Assembly: GCF_009867135.1 (NCBI RefSeq)
Contig: NZ_CP047226.1
Coordinates: 1,798,001-1,862,000 of the forward strand
From: Moraxella osloensis
Lineage (GTDB): Bacteria > Pseudomonadota > Gammaproteobacteria > Pseudomonadales > Moraxellaceae
DNA length: 64,000 nucleotides
Direction: 5' to 3'
The first letter of the stretch is position 1, and every line of letters begins with the position of its first letter. A program made the translations under genes and the position numbers. Positions 54,051-62,425 of the stretch are shown in pieces. Under the pieces are notes generated by a model. The model made no database searches and was not told where the DNA came from. It saw only the letters and a program-made list of their open reading frames with translations.

Positions 54051-55211
54051 TTATTTTGCCGCTGACGCAGTTGCCGTGGCAGCATCTGAGCTAAATAGTG
54101 GCTTACCATCAGCCCCTACAACTTTTTTCCACTCTTCGCGGAAGATAGCTTTGCTTTCTGCTGAGAATGGTACAAAGTCCAATGATTTTGCTAGTTCATC
54201 ACCGCTTGAATACGCCCAATCAAAGAATTTAAGGGTATTTTTGACGTTTTCTGGGTTGGTTGGTTTAGTATGGATTAAGATAAATGTTGCCGCAGAAATT
54301 GGCCATGCATTCGAATCTGCTTGGTTAGTCAATACAATGTTAAAGCCTGGTGTACCTTTCCAATCTGCATTACCTGCAGCGGCAAAGCTTTCAGCCGATG
54401 GTTGTACAAAGTTGCCCGCCGCGTTTTTAAGCTGTGTATGCGACATTTTGTTTTGTTTTGCGTAAGCGTACTCAACATAACCGATTGAGTTTTTGGCACG
54501 AGCGACGTTACTTGCCACGCCTTCGTTACCTTTACCACCTGCACCTGTGGCGGCGGTTGGCCATTTAATGGATTTATCCACACCTGGACCTGCTTTCCAT
54601 TCTGGTGATACAGCAGCTAAGTAGCTTGCAAAGTTAAAGGTTGTACCTGAACCGTCAGAACGGAAAATCGTCGTGATTGGCGCATCTGGCAGTGTCACAC
54701 CTGGATTTAATGCGGTAATCGCTGGGTCATTCCATTTAGTGATTTTACCCAAGTAGATATTAGCAAGGGTGGTACCGTCTAGTTTTAATTGACCGGGCGT
54801 AACACCCTCGATGTTAACAACCGGTACAACACCACCGATAACGGTTGGGAACTGGATTAAACCGCTTTTATCCAACTCTTCTTTGCTTAAAGGCGCATCC
54901 GACGCACCAAAGTCAACGGTATTGGCTTGGATTTGTTTGATACCACCTGATGAACCGATTGATTGGTAATTTACTTGACCGCCAGTGGCGTTTTTGAACT
55001 CACCTGCCCATTTAGCATAGATAGGTTGTGGGAAAGAGGCGCCTGCACCTGTGATGGTAAATACGGCGTTTTTGTTGCTACCTGTAGCGCCTGTGGTAGA
55101 AGTGCTTGACGTTGCTGAGGCACCCGCTGCTTGATTGTCTGCTTGTTTGTTGCCACAAGCGGTTAATGCTAAGGTCGATGCTACGATAACACTTAATAAT
55201 GAATAACGCAT
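54051..55211 (-). CDS. pstS: Phosphate-binding periplasmic protein PstS
   Basis: Captures phosphate for PstCAB. The 386-residue precursor has a lipoprotein-type signal ending ALTAC. A Ser/Thr/Ala-rich linker follows, then the PstS domain: GAGASFPQPIYAKW at the N-terminus, SIGSSGGIKQI, DFGASDAPLS and FRSDGSGTTFNF, all phosphate-contact loops. The predicted lipidation differs from soluble E. coli PstS. The ATG follows AGGAGCTATCC. First gene of the operon, downstream of a Pho box. Confidence 0.96.
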   Translation of the reverse strand: MRYSLLSVIVASTLALTACGNKQADNQAAGASATSSTSTTGATGSNKNAVFTITGAGASFPQPIYAKWAGEFKNATGGQVNYQSIGSSGGIKQIQANTVDFGASDAPLSKEELDKSGLIQFPTVIGGVVPVVNIEGVTPGQLKLDGTTLANIYLGKITKWNDPAITALNPGVTLPDAPITTIFRSDGSGTTFNFASYLAAVSPEWKAGPGVDKSIKWPTAATGAGGKGNEGVASNVARAKNSIGYVEYAYAKQNKMSHTQLKNAAGNFVQPSAESFAAAGNADWKGTPGFNIVLTNQADSNAWPISAATFILIHTKPTNPENVKNTLKFFDWAYSSGDELAKSLDFVPFSAESKAIFREEWKKVVGADGKPLFSSDAATATASAAK

Positions 55212-55413
55212 GGATAGCTCCTAAAAACGTTTTGAATTTATAATGAAACTGCCTGAATGAAAAGATGTCACCAACGGTACGATTTAACTTTCTTTGGTTA
55301 TTTTCACTATGATAGCTCAAAGCTGATACAGCTCACAGCTGACCGATTTAACTGTCATGACAATAACCATCATTCGGTTTGTATAAAAATTGTGTATATG
55401 ATTACAAAGAAAT

Positions 55414-55431
55414 GTGACAGTATCATGACAA
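55414..55431 (-). promoter_or_regulatory. Pho box upstream of pstS (gap 55212-55618)
   Basis: The minus strand reads TTGTCATGATACTGTCAC: two 7-bp direct repeats (TTGTCAT, CTGTCAC) in an 11-bp period, as in the PhoB site. A further upstream repeat (GTCATCAAA) continues the period. A second TGTCATGACA element lies at about 55353-55362. It is about 200 bp before the pstS start. Confidence 0.8.
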
Positions 55432-55506
55432 TTTGATGACTGACCGATTGCGCATGCTCTAAATGAGACTAGATAAGTACATTTAACATTAAACTAACTT
55501 ATCGAT

Positions 55507-55532
55507 TCGCAAAGCCTTGAAAAGCTTTGCGA
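55507..55532. other. 9-bp hairpin between crcB and pstS
   Basis: TCGCAAAGC (55507-55515) pairs perfectly with GCTTTGCGA (55524-55532) around an 8-nt loop, with CTTTT following on the plus strand. No plus-strand gene ends here, so its role is unclear. Confidence 0.45.
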
Positions 55533-55582
55533 CTTTTAGCGGTGCATGGGAAAGAGGCAATTAACCATTTAACAGCTTCCTG

Positions 55583-55614
55583 ACTTAACAGTTTCTTAAC
55601 TTAACAGCTTCTTA
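55583..55614. repeat. Two tandem 16-bp repeats after crcB
   Basis: ACTTAACAGTTTCTTA and ACTTAACAGCTTCTTA lie at 55583-55598 and 55599-55614, preceded by a diverged third copy. They directly follow the crcB stop. Confidence 0.7.
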
Positions 55615-55618
55615 ACTC

Positions 55619-55978
55619 TTAACTTAGTAGCTTAAGACTATAAAAACCAATGGCAGTCGCAACCAAGGTTAAAAGCACATGGATGCCAATCAAGGCTAAA
55701 CCTTGCCATACCTTGCCAGTATGCAACAAAGTAAACACTTCGGCACTAAAGGTACTAAACGTTGTCAGTCCCCCCAAAAACCCGGTGGTGATAAACAGTC
55801 GTAAATTTGGGTGCAACTTTTGGGTGAGTATCAAGGCAAATCCCATCAACAGCCCGCCCAGTACATTGGCAAATAGTGTGCCATAGGGCAACCAAGGATG
55901 TACGCTGTTGATTCTCGATAACCACCAGCGCAAAATTGCCCCCAATGCCGCCCCCAGTCCTATCCATAGCCATGGCAT
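55619..55978 (-). CDS. crcB: Fluoride channel CrcB/Fluc
   Basis: 119-residue four-helix protein that dimerises to export fluoride. It has the family motifs [28 protein letters not shown] and [15 protein letters not shown]; the TTFSTFS phenylalanine box lines the fluoride path. It starts 20 bp after tsaD on the same strand, so it is cotranscribed. The short gap leaves no room for a fluoride riboswitch. Confidence 0.95.
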   Translation of the reverse strand: MPWLWIGLGAALGAILRWWLSRINSVHPWLPYGTLFANVLGGLLMGFALILTQKLHPNLRLFITTGFLGGLTTFSTFSAEVFTLLHTGKVWQGLALIGIHVLLTLVATAIGFYSLKLLS

Positions 55979-55998
55979 CTTTAAATCCTTGTAGATGG

Positions 55999-57060
55999 TT
56001 ATGGGTTAGCTGGATTGACAGCAGGCAGCATTGTCATGTCCCAACGCGGCAAGCAGCTAACCGCTAGCTCATCGTGTTGACCGGCATTCAAGCGCTGCCA
56101 ACCGGCAAAGGCAATCATGGCGCCATTGTCAGTACACAAGGCAGGCGGTGCATAATGCACAGTGGCATTGATTTTGGCTAATGCCTCGGCTAACGATTCT
56201 CGTAGTTGTTGATTGGCACTCACCCCGCCTGCGATCACCAAACGTTTCATACCCGTTTGCTGCAAGGCTTTAACGCATTTTTTAACCAACGTATCGACCA
56301 TCGCATATTGAAAACTTGCCGCAATATCGGCGCGCGTCTGGGCATACTCAGGATTATGACTATCGGTTGGATGGTCTTTAATCAAATTATGCACGGCGGT
56401 TTTCATACCACTAAAAGAAAAATCCAATCCTTTGCTGAGCATCGGGCGCGGTAATTCATAGGCTAAGGGATTGCCTGTTTGCGCCAAGCGTGCAATATTA
56501 GGTCCACCAGGATAAGGTAACTCTAGCATTTTAGCGGCTTTATCAAAGCACTCGCCTGCGGCATCATCAATCGACTCACCTAATATTTCATATTGTCCGA
56601 TGCCTTTGACCGCCACTAACATGGTATGTCCACCCGACACCAGCAACGCGACAAACGGAAAATCAGGCGGATTGGCGCCTAATAGCGGCGCGAGTAAGTG
56701 TCCTTCCATGTGATGTACGCCAATCGCAGGAATACCCAATGCCATCGCCAAACTGCGCCCAAATAATGCCCCAGTCATCAACGCGCCCACCAGTCCAGGA
56801 CCTTTGGTAAAGGCAATTGCATCGATATCGGTTTTGTTGAGTTGGCAGTCATCCAGCAGTTGCTGCAACAAGGGCACTAATTTACGGATATGATCGCGGC
56901 TTGCAAGTTCAGGGACTACCCCACCATATGTCGCATGTAGCGCGATTTGACTGTATAGCACTTGTCCGACCAAACCTTGATTGGGTTGGCGACGTTGGTC
57001 ACTATCAAAAATGGCTAATCCCGTTTCATCGCAGGATGTTTCCAGTCCTAGCACACGCAT
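55999..57060 (-). CDS. tsaD: tRNA N6-threonylcarbamoyladenosine transferase TsaD
   Basis: Transfers the threonylcarbamoyl group to A37 of ANN-reading tRNAs with TsaB and TsaE. The 353-residue ASKHA-fold protein has [10 protein letters not shown] at the start, the metal motif [38 protein letters not shown] and the C-terminal [13 protein letters not shown]. The ATG follows AAGGAAATACC. First clear core gene downstream of the lipoprotein gene. Confidence 0.97.
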   Translation of the reverse strand: MRVLGLETSCDETGLAIFDSDQRRQPNQGLVGQVLYSQIALHATYGGVVPELASRDHIRKLVPLLQQLLDDCQLNKTDIDAIAFTKGPGLVGALMTGALFGRSLAMALGIPAIGVHHMEGHLLAPLLGANPPDFPFVALLVSGGHTMLVAVKGIGQYEILGESIDDAAGECFDKAAKMLELPYPGGPNIARLAQTGNPLAYELPRPMLSKGLDFSFSGMKTAVHNLIKDHPTDSHNPEYAQTRADIAASFQYAMVDTLVKKCVKALQQTGMKRLVIAGGVSANQQLRESLAEALAKINATVHYAPPALCTDNGAMIAFAGWQRLNAGQHDELAVSCLPRWDMTMLPAVNPANP

Positions 57061-57110
57061 GGTATTTCCTTAAACGATAAATAAACGTCAACATACCGAT
57101 GGCAAGTTAG

Positions 57111-57683
57111 TTATTTTTTGCCATCATTGATAATTTTGACAGGAATGGTTAACCCTTTGGCAAAGGGCTCGGCAAAGACATAAGTGTATTGGCTCGGGGC
57201 AATTTGCTGGGTGGTATGGATGACAAACGCGCTGTTTTTACCGGCTGTGAGTTCATGTGACACATAGGCAGTACCCAGCTGGTCGAGCACTTTGGATAAG
57301 ACTTCATTGACTGCCATACCCACCGTTAAATTGTAGCGGGAGGTTTCATTATCCACATGATACATCTCGGCATACGCTTTGACAGGCTCGCTATCGAGCG
57401 CAAAGGGGTATTTAAAGCTAGCTTTATCGACCGGCTTAATGCTCGAATCCACTAATGCCCAGTTGATGTGTTTGGGCACACCGTTTTGGGCGGTTTGGGG
57501 GAGTACGGTGCTGGCTGCAGCTACACTGGCAACGTGATGCGGACTTTGAACGCTCGCCACTGTGGCGCTTACTGTGGCACTTGCTGTGCTGTTTTGCGCT
57601 GGCTTGTTATCACTGGCAGGTTGACAAGCGGAGAGTAACACACCACTCATCAGCAAACTTGATATCATAACTGCTTGTTTCAC
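57111..57683 (-). CDS. Putative lipoprotein of unknown function
   Basis: 190 residues with a lipoprotein signal ending LLSAC. An Ala/Thr/Ser/Val-rich linker of about 60 residues follows, then a compact C-terminal domain (about 90-190) with SRYNLTVGMAVNEVLSKVLDQLG and YVFAEPFAKGLTIPVKI. No family recognised. The start is set at GTG 57683 because GGGAGG lies 7 nt before it; the upstream ATG at 57698 contains that ribosome-binding site and is less likely. The region just upstream carries pentanucleotide repeats. Confidence 0.65.
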   Translation of the reverse strand: MKQAVMISSLLMSGVLLSACQPASDNKPAQNSTASATVSATVASVQSPHHVASVAAASTVLPQTAQNGVPKHINWALVDSSIKPVDKASFKYPFALDSEPVKAYAEMYHVDNETSRYNLTVGMAVNEVLSKVLDQLGTAYVSHELTAGKNSAFVIHTTQQIAPSQYTYVFAEPFAKGLTIPVKIINDGKK

Positions 57684-57716
57684 TGGCACGCCTCCCATAT
57701 ATCCAAACTTTTTGTC

Positions 57717-57746
57717 TAGCTTAGCTTATCTTATCTTATCTTAGCT
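57717..57746. repeat. Pentanucleotide repeat tract upstream of the lipoprotein gene
   Basis: Six consecutive 5-bp units (TAGCT, TAGCT, TATCT, TATCT, TATCT, TAGCT) at 57717-57746, with more after a 3-bp interruption. The tract starts 34 bp before the lipoprotein start codon, where promoter elements would be expected, and runs up to the stop codon of the permease gene. Confidence 0.7.
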
Positions 57747-57753
57747 TAGTAGC

Positions 57754-58479
57754 TTAGGCAGTGACGCCCTCATTACTGATGGGCTGATAAGAAAGATGAC
57801 GATTGATGCGTTTTTCCGCCAATCGAAACATCCCAATCAATACCCAAGACAATAACAAATAAATGATACCTGAGGCAAAGAACAACTCAAAAACGGTATA
57901 AGTTTTTGACATAATCATCGTTGCCACACCGGTGATATCCATCAAAGTGATGGTCGATGCCAGCGCACTGCCTTTGAGCATAAAAATCACTTCATTGCCA
58001 TACGCAGGCAGCATGATGCCAAAGGCACGAGGAAAAATAATTCGGCGCAATTTTTGGCTATATGACATGCCAATGGCGTCGGCAGCTTCATTCTCGCCCT
58101 TGGGTATTGACTTGATAGCACCGCGGATGATTTCTGCAATATAAGCTGCCGTATTGAGGGTAAAAGCGATGATAGCGCACCAAAATGGGCTCGCTAACAC
58201 ACCCGATTTCCACAGCACGGACTCGGTCACCCATTTAAATTGTGACAAGCCATAATAAATCAAAAAGATTTGCACCAGTAGCGGCGTACCACGAAAAAAG
58301 AAAATATACGCAAATGGCAATGCCTGTACCCAAGGTTTTTTTGATAGCCTAGCCAAGGCTAGCGGCACTGCCAACATAAACCCCAATAAACCCGACAACA
58401 CCACAAGCTCAATGGTGATAATACTGCCTTGCAGCAGTTTTGGGATACTATCAATAATAATTTGCCAATTCCAGTTCAT
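57754..58479 (-). CDS. Polar amino-acid ABC transporter permease (HisM/ArtM type)
   Basis: 241-residue inner-membrane permease with five or six helices. The HisMQ-type signatures are RGTPLLVQIFLIYYGL and the ATPase-contact loop GENEAADAIGMSYSQKLRRIIFPRAF. It forms the membrane pair with the permease 11 bp upstream. Substrate most likely basic amino acids (arginine, lysine, histidine), inferred from family only. Confidence 0.9.
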   Translation of the reverse strand: MNWNWQIIIDSIPKLLQGSIITIELVVLSGLLGFMLAVPLALARLSKKPWVQALPFAYIFFFRGTPLLVQIFLIYYGLSQFKWVTESVLWKSGVLASPFWCAIIAFTLNTAAYIAEIIRGAIKSIPKGENEAADAIGMSYSQKLRRIIFPRAFGIMLPAYGNEVIFMLKGSALASTITLMDITGVATMIMSKTYTVFELFFASGIIYLLLSWVLIGMFRLAEKRINRHLSYQPISNEGVTA

Positions 58480-58490
58480 TGATGTATCCC

Positions 58491-59210
58491 CTATTTTGCC
58501 ATGCCGATTTTTTGTAGGCGTTTTGCATAACGCTCTGCTGGGTTATTGACCCATTCTAGCCACATAATCACACCGGTGATGATGACGGTCAGACTCAAGT
58601 ACAACAATGCTGCTGCCATATAAAAAGTAAACGGGCTTTGCGTGGAAGTCGCTGCCGTTTTAGCGTGGCGCATGATATCTTCAAGCCCGACCACAGAAAC
58701 CAACGCGGTATCTTTGAGCAGTACCAAAAACAAATTACCCAGTCCTGGCAGTGCAATACGCCAGACTTGTGGCAACGTCACTCGCCAAAGTATTTGAAAT
58801 TTTTTCATGCCAATCGCTTGCGCCGCTTCGGCTTGACCTTTTGGAATCTCTTGAAATGCCATACGAAAAGTTTCGGTCGCATACGCACCAAATGCCACAG
58901 ACAGCGCTGTAACCCCCGCCCAGAACGGACTGACATCCACATATCCCGTATTGCCAAATTGCGATAGAATAAGCCCCATCAACATTGAGCCGCCAAAGTA
59001 AATAAACATGACTGACAGCAGTTCTGGAATACCACGGATAATCGTGGTGTAAGCGGTGGCGATGGCGTTGAGCACTTTAAACCGTGACATCTTAGCGGTC
59101 GCACCCAATAATCCCAAAATCAGCCCAATGACCAAACTAGTCAATGCCAGTTTGATGGTGACCCAAGCGCCACTTAATAATAGCTGCCCAAAACCTTGTA
59201 GATCTAACAC
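58491..59210 (-). CDS. Polar amino-acid ABC transporter permease (HisQ/ArtQ type)
   Basis: 239-residue permease, paralogous to its neighbour, with RGIPELLSVMFIYFGG and the coupling loop KGQAEAAQAIGMKKFQILWRVTLPQVW. The two permeases are nearly contiguous and should form the heterodimer. They are separated from the binding-protein genes by a terminator at 59401. Confidence 0.9.
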   Translation of the reverse strand: MLDLQGFGQLLLSGAWVTIKLALTSLVIGLILGLLGATAKMSRFKVLNAIATAYTTIIRGIPELLSVMFIYFGGSMLMGLILSQFGNTGYVDVSPFWAGVTALSVAFGAYATETFRMAFQEIPKGQAEAAQAIGMKKFQILWRVTLPQVWRIALPGLGNLFLVLLKDTALVSVVGLEDIMRHAKTAATSTQSPFTFYMAAALLYLSLTVIITGVIMWLEWVNNPAERYAKRLQKIGMAK

Positions 59211-59400
59211 AATATCGATACCCTGTCTTGTTAACTCTGTTTGCTGACCTATTACCCAAAAAATGCTTAAAACCCAGTTTTACCGTCACCCAGTTTCACC
59301 GTCACATAGACAAAAGGTGATAACGGATATAACCTTTTGCTTTGTTTTTTGCAGGGTGCAATTTTACGTGATTGCCCTATCAAAAACCATCAAAAAAACA

Positions 59401-59430
59401 AAAAACTGAGTGACTTTTCACCCAGTTTTT
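59401..59430 (-). terminator. Terminator after the third binding-protein gene (gap 59211-59455)
   Basis: On the minus strand AAAAACTGGGTGA pairs with TCACTCAGTTTTT (one mismatch) around a short loop, and a T-rich tract follows. It lies 25 bp after the stop of the binding-protein gene. Confidence 0.8.
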
Positions 59431-59455
59431 GACTGAACCCAAGCGCTTGGTTAAG

Positions 59456-60379
59456 TTACTTGCTGGTACTTGCCACAGTCGTCGTGGTCGTTGTGGTACT
59501 AGAGACCGTGACTGCCACGCTGCTTGCCGCCGCTGTTGTGGTGGTTGCACTGCCAAAATATTGGTTATAGATTTTGTCATACGTGCCATTTGATTTTAAC
59601 GTGGCAATCGCTTTGTTAAATTCTAAACGCAGTGGGTCGCCTTTACGCACGATAATACCCATTTTGTCATTGACATCAATCTCTTTACCTTTGATTTCAA
59701 AGCCTTTACCTTCTGGCGTGGTCAGCCAATAAGCGGCCGGGGCTTTATCCGAAATCATCATATCTGAGCGCCCTGCTGCCAAGTCCATAAACGCATTGTC
59801 CAACCCTTCATACAGGTTTAGCTGGGCTTTTGGATGGTTTTTTTCCATCCACTGGGTCGATAGCGTTGAACGCTGCGCCGCAACTTTATGGCTGTCAATT
59901 TGGGCAGGGTCATCCGGATTGATGGGGCTACCTTGTTTGGTTACAAACACCAACGTATTGGTAAAATAGGGGTCGGTAAAATCGACTTGCGCCTGACGCT
60001 CTGGGGTGATAGACATCGCATCAATTACCACGTCATATTTTTTTGCCATCAAGCCTGGCAATAAACCATCCCAATCTTGTGGCTTAATTTCACAGTTGGC
60101 TTTCATTTGTGCACATAAAGCCTGCATAAAATCCACATCAAAACCTGTCAAACTACCATCCGCTTTGGTGATGCTAAAGGGTTTATAAGTGCCTTCGGTG
60201 GCGATGCGAATGGTTTTGCCTGCCATACTGCTCGATGTCTCTGTGCTGCTACTCGCCGTTGTAGAAGCGGCTGTGCTATTCGCCGTTGTTGCCGCCGTTT
60301 TTTCTGCAGGTTTTTGACAGCCCACTAGCGCTAGACCTGCCACTGCCAAGCTACCCAATAATGAAATATTTGCTTTCAC
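59456..60379 (-). CDS. Amino-acid-binding periplasmic lipoprotein, paralogue 1
   Basis: 307-residue solute-binding protein of family 3 (HisJ/ArtJ/LAO). A lipoprotein signal ends LVGC followed by QKPAEK, a Thr/Ser-rich linker comes next, and the binding domain starts KTIRIATEGTYKPFS. It shows FDVDFMQALCAQMKANCEI, QDWDGLLPGLMAKKYDVVIDAMSITPER and AGRSDMMISDKAP. An odd Ser/Thr/Val-rich C-terminal tail (about 30 residues with a run of seven Thr) follows the domain. GTG start with GGAG 6 nt upstream. Third in the minus-strand series of three paralogues. Confidence 0.92.
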   Translation of the reverse strand: MKANISLLGSLAVAGLALVGCQKPAEKTAATTANSTAASTTASSSTETSSSMAGKTIRIATEGTYKPFSITKADGSLTGFDVDFMQALCAQMKANCEIKPQDWDGLLPGLMAKKYDVVIDAMSITPERQAQVDFTDPYFTNTLVFVTKQGSPINPDDPAQIDSHKVAAQRSTLSTQWMEKNHPKAQLNLYEGLDNAFMDLAAGRSDMMISDKAPAAYWLTTPEGKGFEIKGKEIDVNDKMGIIVRKGDPLRLEFNKAIATLKSNGTYDKIYNQYFGSATTTTAAASSVAVTVSSTTTTTTTVASTSK

Positions 60380-60468
60380 CTGATACTCCTAATTTTAACG
60401 TCTAACACATGACAATTTTTGCTTGTCAGCTTTAACAACACTAACAGGCAAATAAGTTATTTAACGGC

Positions 60469-61275
60469 TTATTTCGGCAAATCTGCAAAATATTTTTGGC
60501 TGATTTTATCGTAAGTACCATTGGCTTTTAGCGCCGCCAATGCGGTATTGAATTTGCCAATCAATGGATCATTTTGACGAAGGGCAATGGCAATTTTGTC
60601 ATCAATATTGATCGGTTGACCTTTGACTTCAAAGCCTTGACCTTTGGCGGTTTTTAACCATGATAAGGCTGGGGCGCTGTCAGAAATCATCAAATCCGTA
60701 CGACCCGATTCTAGGTCAAGATAGGCATTATCTTGGGTGTCATACAGTTTTGGGGTGGCTTTTGGAAAGTTTTTGGCTAAGTACTCAGCGGCAGTCGTTG
60801 AACGCTGCGCACCCACGGATTTGCCCGCTAGGTCATCAGCGCCTTTTTCTACCCCTTTTTTGCCAATCACAACGAGGTTGTTGGTAAAGTATGGGTCGCT
60901 AAATGCCACCACTTTGCGACGCTCTGCGGTGTCTGACATCCCCGCCATGATGGCATTATATTTTTGTGCTTGTAGTCCTGGAATCAGACCATCCCAATCT
61001 TGGGAAATCACTTCACATTTTAGTTTGGCTTCAGTACATAGCGCATCTGCCAAATCAATCTCAAAGCCGATTAATTTGCCATTGGCATCTTTATAACTAA
61101 AAGGGACAAAGCTTGATTCGGTAGCGATACGAATCTGTGGCATATCTGCGCTTGCTGCCGTGGTTGCGCTACTTGTTGCTGCCGTGTCTGCCGGTTTTTC
61201 AGCAGGTTTTTGACAGGCGGTTACCCCCATCAAAATGGCTAACGACGATACACCTAAAACCGATAACTGTTTCAT
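60469..61275 (-). CDS. Amino-acid-binding periplasmic lipoprotein, paralogue 2
   Basis: 268-residue family 3 binding protein with signal ending VTAC, then QKPAEK, and the domain starting PQIRIATESSFVPFSYKD. It has FEIDLADALCTEAKLKCEV, QDWDGLIPGLQAQKYNAIMAGMSDTAER and SGRTDLMISDSAP. The ligand-pocket residues differ from its neighbours (SFVPFSY versus TYKPFS and AYKPFNY), suggesting a different specificity. The middle of the three tandem copies. Confidence 0.92.
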   Translation of the reverse strand: MKQLSVLGVSSLAILMGVTACQKPAEKPADTAATSSATTAASADMPQIRIATESSFVPFSYKDANGKLIGFEIDLADALCTEAKLKCEVISQDWDGLIPGLQAQKYNAIMAGMSDTAERRKVVAFSDPYFTNNLVVIGKKGVEKGADDLAGKSVGAQRSTTAAEYLAKNFPKATPKLYDTQDNAYLDLESGRTDLMISDSAPALSWLKTAKGQGFEVKGQPINIDDKIAIALRQNDPLIGKFNTALAALKANGTYDKISQKYFADLPK

Positions 61276-61352
61276 AACAACACCTTTTTGTCAAAATTTG
61301 AGGGTCACCCACATCTACTGTGTAAATCTTAAATCGCTCGATACAACGTCAA

Positions 61353-62159
61353 TTAATTACCAAAATGTTGCTTTTGTAATTTTGCCAACTCGCCATTGCT
61401 TTGTAGTACACCTAATGCTTTGTCAAATTCTGCTTTTAGTGGATCGCCTTTACGAATGGCCATTGCGATGTTGTCACCATTATCCATCTCACTGCCTACG
61501 ATTTGGTAGTTGGGGTTTTGTTTTAGCCATTCGCTTGCGGTTACTTTTTCAGACAGCACTGAATCGATACGACCTGATTTTAGGTCAATGTAGGCGTTGT
61601 CATAGTTGTCATACAATTTGATTTCGTTGGTTTTGCTCAGTTTATCTTGAAGGTACTGTGCCATGGTGGTTGAGCGTTGACCGCCGATTTTTAGCCCTGA
61701 AATCGCTTGTGGGTTGAATTTGCCACCTTTGGCAGCGACCCAAACCATGGTGTTTTTAAAATAAGGCGTGGTGAAGTCCACTTGCGCTGAACGCTCTGGG
61801 GTAATTGACATACCCGCGGCAACCGCGTCGTATTTTCTCGCCATCAAGCCTGGCAAAATACCGTCCCAATCTTGCGCTACAATTTCGCAGTCGAGCTTCG
61901 CTTGGGCACACACGGCTTTGGCAACATCCACGTCATAACCGCCTAATGTGCCATCGGCATTGGTGTAGTTAAATGGTTTATACGCGCCTTCAGTGGCAAT
62001 ACGAATTTTTTTGCCTGTGCTGGCACTGGCAGCGGGTTGGCTCGCGGCTGCAGCTTCTGTTTTTTCAGCAGGTTTTTGACAGGCGGTTAATCCCATGCTA
62101 ACTGCACATACCGTTGCCAAGGCGAGTTTTGAGTAGGTTGAATTCAAGGTTGATTGCAT
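61353..62159 (-). CDS. Amino-acid-binding periplasmic lipoprotein, paralogue 3
   Basis: 268-residue family 3 binding protein. Signal ends GLTAC, then QKPAEK; the domain starts KKIRIATEGAYKPFNY. It has YDVDVAKAVCAQAKLDCEI, QDWDGILPGLMARKYDAVAAGMSITPER and SGRIDSVLSEKVTA. It lacks the common SDxAP loop of the other two (SEKVTASEW instead). First of the three in transcription order, 266 bp after the ATPase gene, which has its own terminator. Confidence 0.92.
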   Translation of the reverse strand: MQSTLNSTYSKLALATVCAVSMGLTACQKPAEKTEAAAASQPAASASTGKKIRIATEGAYKPFNYTNADGTLGGYDVDVAKAVCAQAKLDCEIVAQDWDGILPGLMARKYDAVAAGMSITPERSAQVDFTTPYFKNTMVWVAAKGGKFNPQAISGLKIGGQRSTTMAQYLQDKLSKTNEIKLYDNYDNAYIDLKSGRIDSVLSEKVTASEWLKQNPNYQIVGSEMDNGDNIAMAIRKGDPLKAEFDKALGVLQSNGELAKLQKQHFGN

Positions 62160-62372
62160 GGATGTTCCTTACAAATGAAATTTTTGAGTAAAAAGCGATT
62201 TAATATCAGGTTTCGCTTTCAGCGATTTCAATATTTAAAATCAATGCGACTAAAATAAATGCGAGTTTACAATTTAGTTAAAATTAACATAAATTAACAT
62301 TTTTGCAAGTGAAAAACGTATGCAGCAACAATTAAATAAAATAAATTTTTTCCAATACCTAAAACTACAAAA

Positions 62373-62397
62373 CCGCCAATCGCATGGCGATTGGCGG
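62373..62397 (-). terminator. Terminator of the amino-acid transporter ATPase gene
   Basis: A perfect 11-bp stem CCGCCAATCGC with its complement and a 3-nt loop. On the minus strand it is followed by TTTTGTAGTTTT. It lies 28 bp after the ATPase stop. Confidence 0.87.
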
Positions 62398-62425
62398 CTC
62401 ATAGATTGATTGGGGGTTGTTTGGA

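Noticed and set aside
55979..55998. Fluoride riboswitch in front of crcB
   Set aside because: Only 20 bp separate tsaD and crcB, too short for the aptamer, and no matching fold exists.
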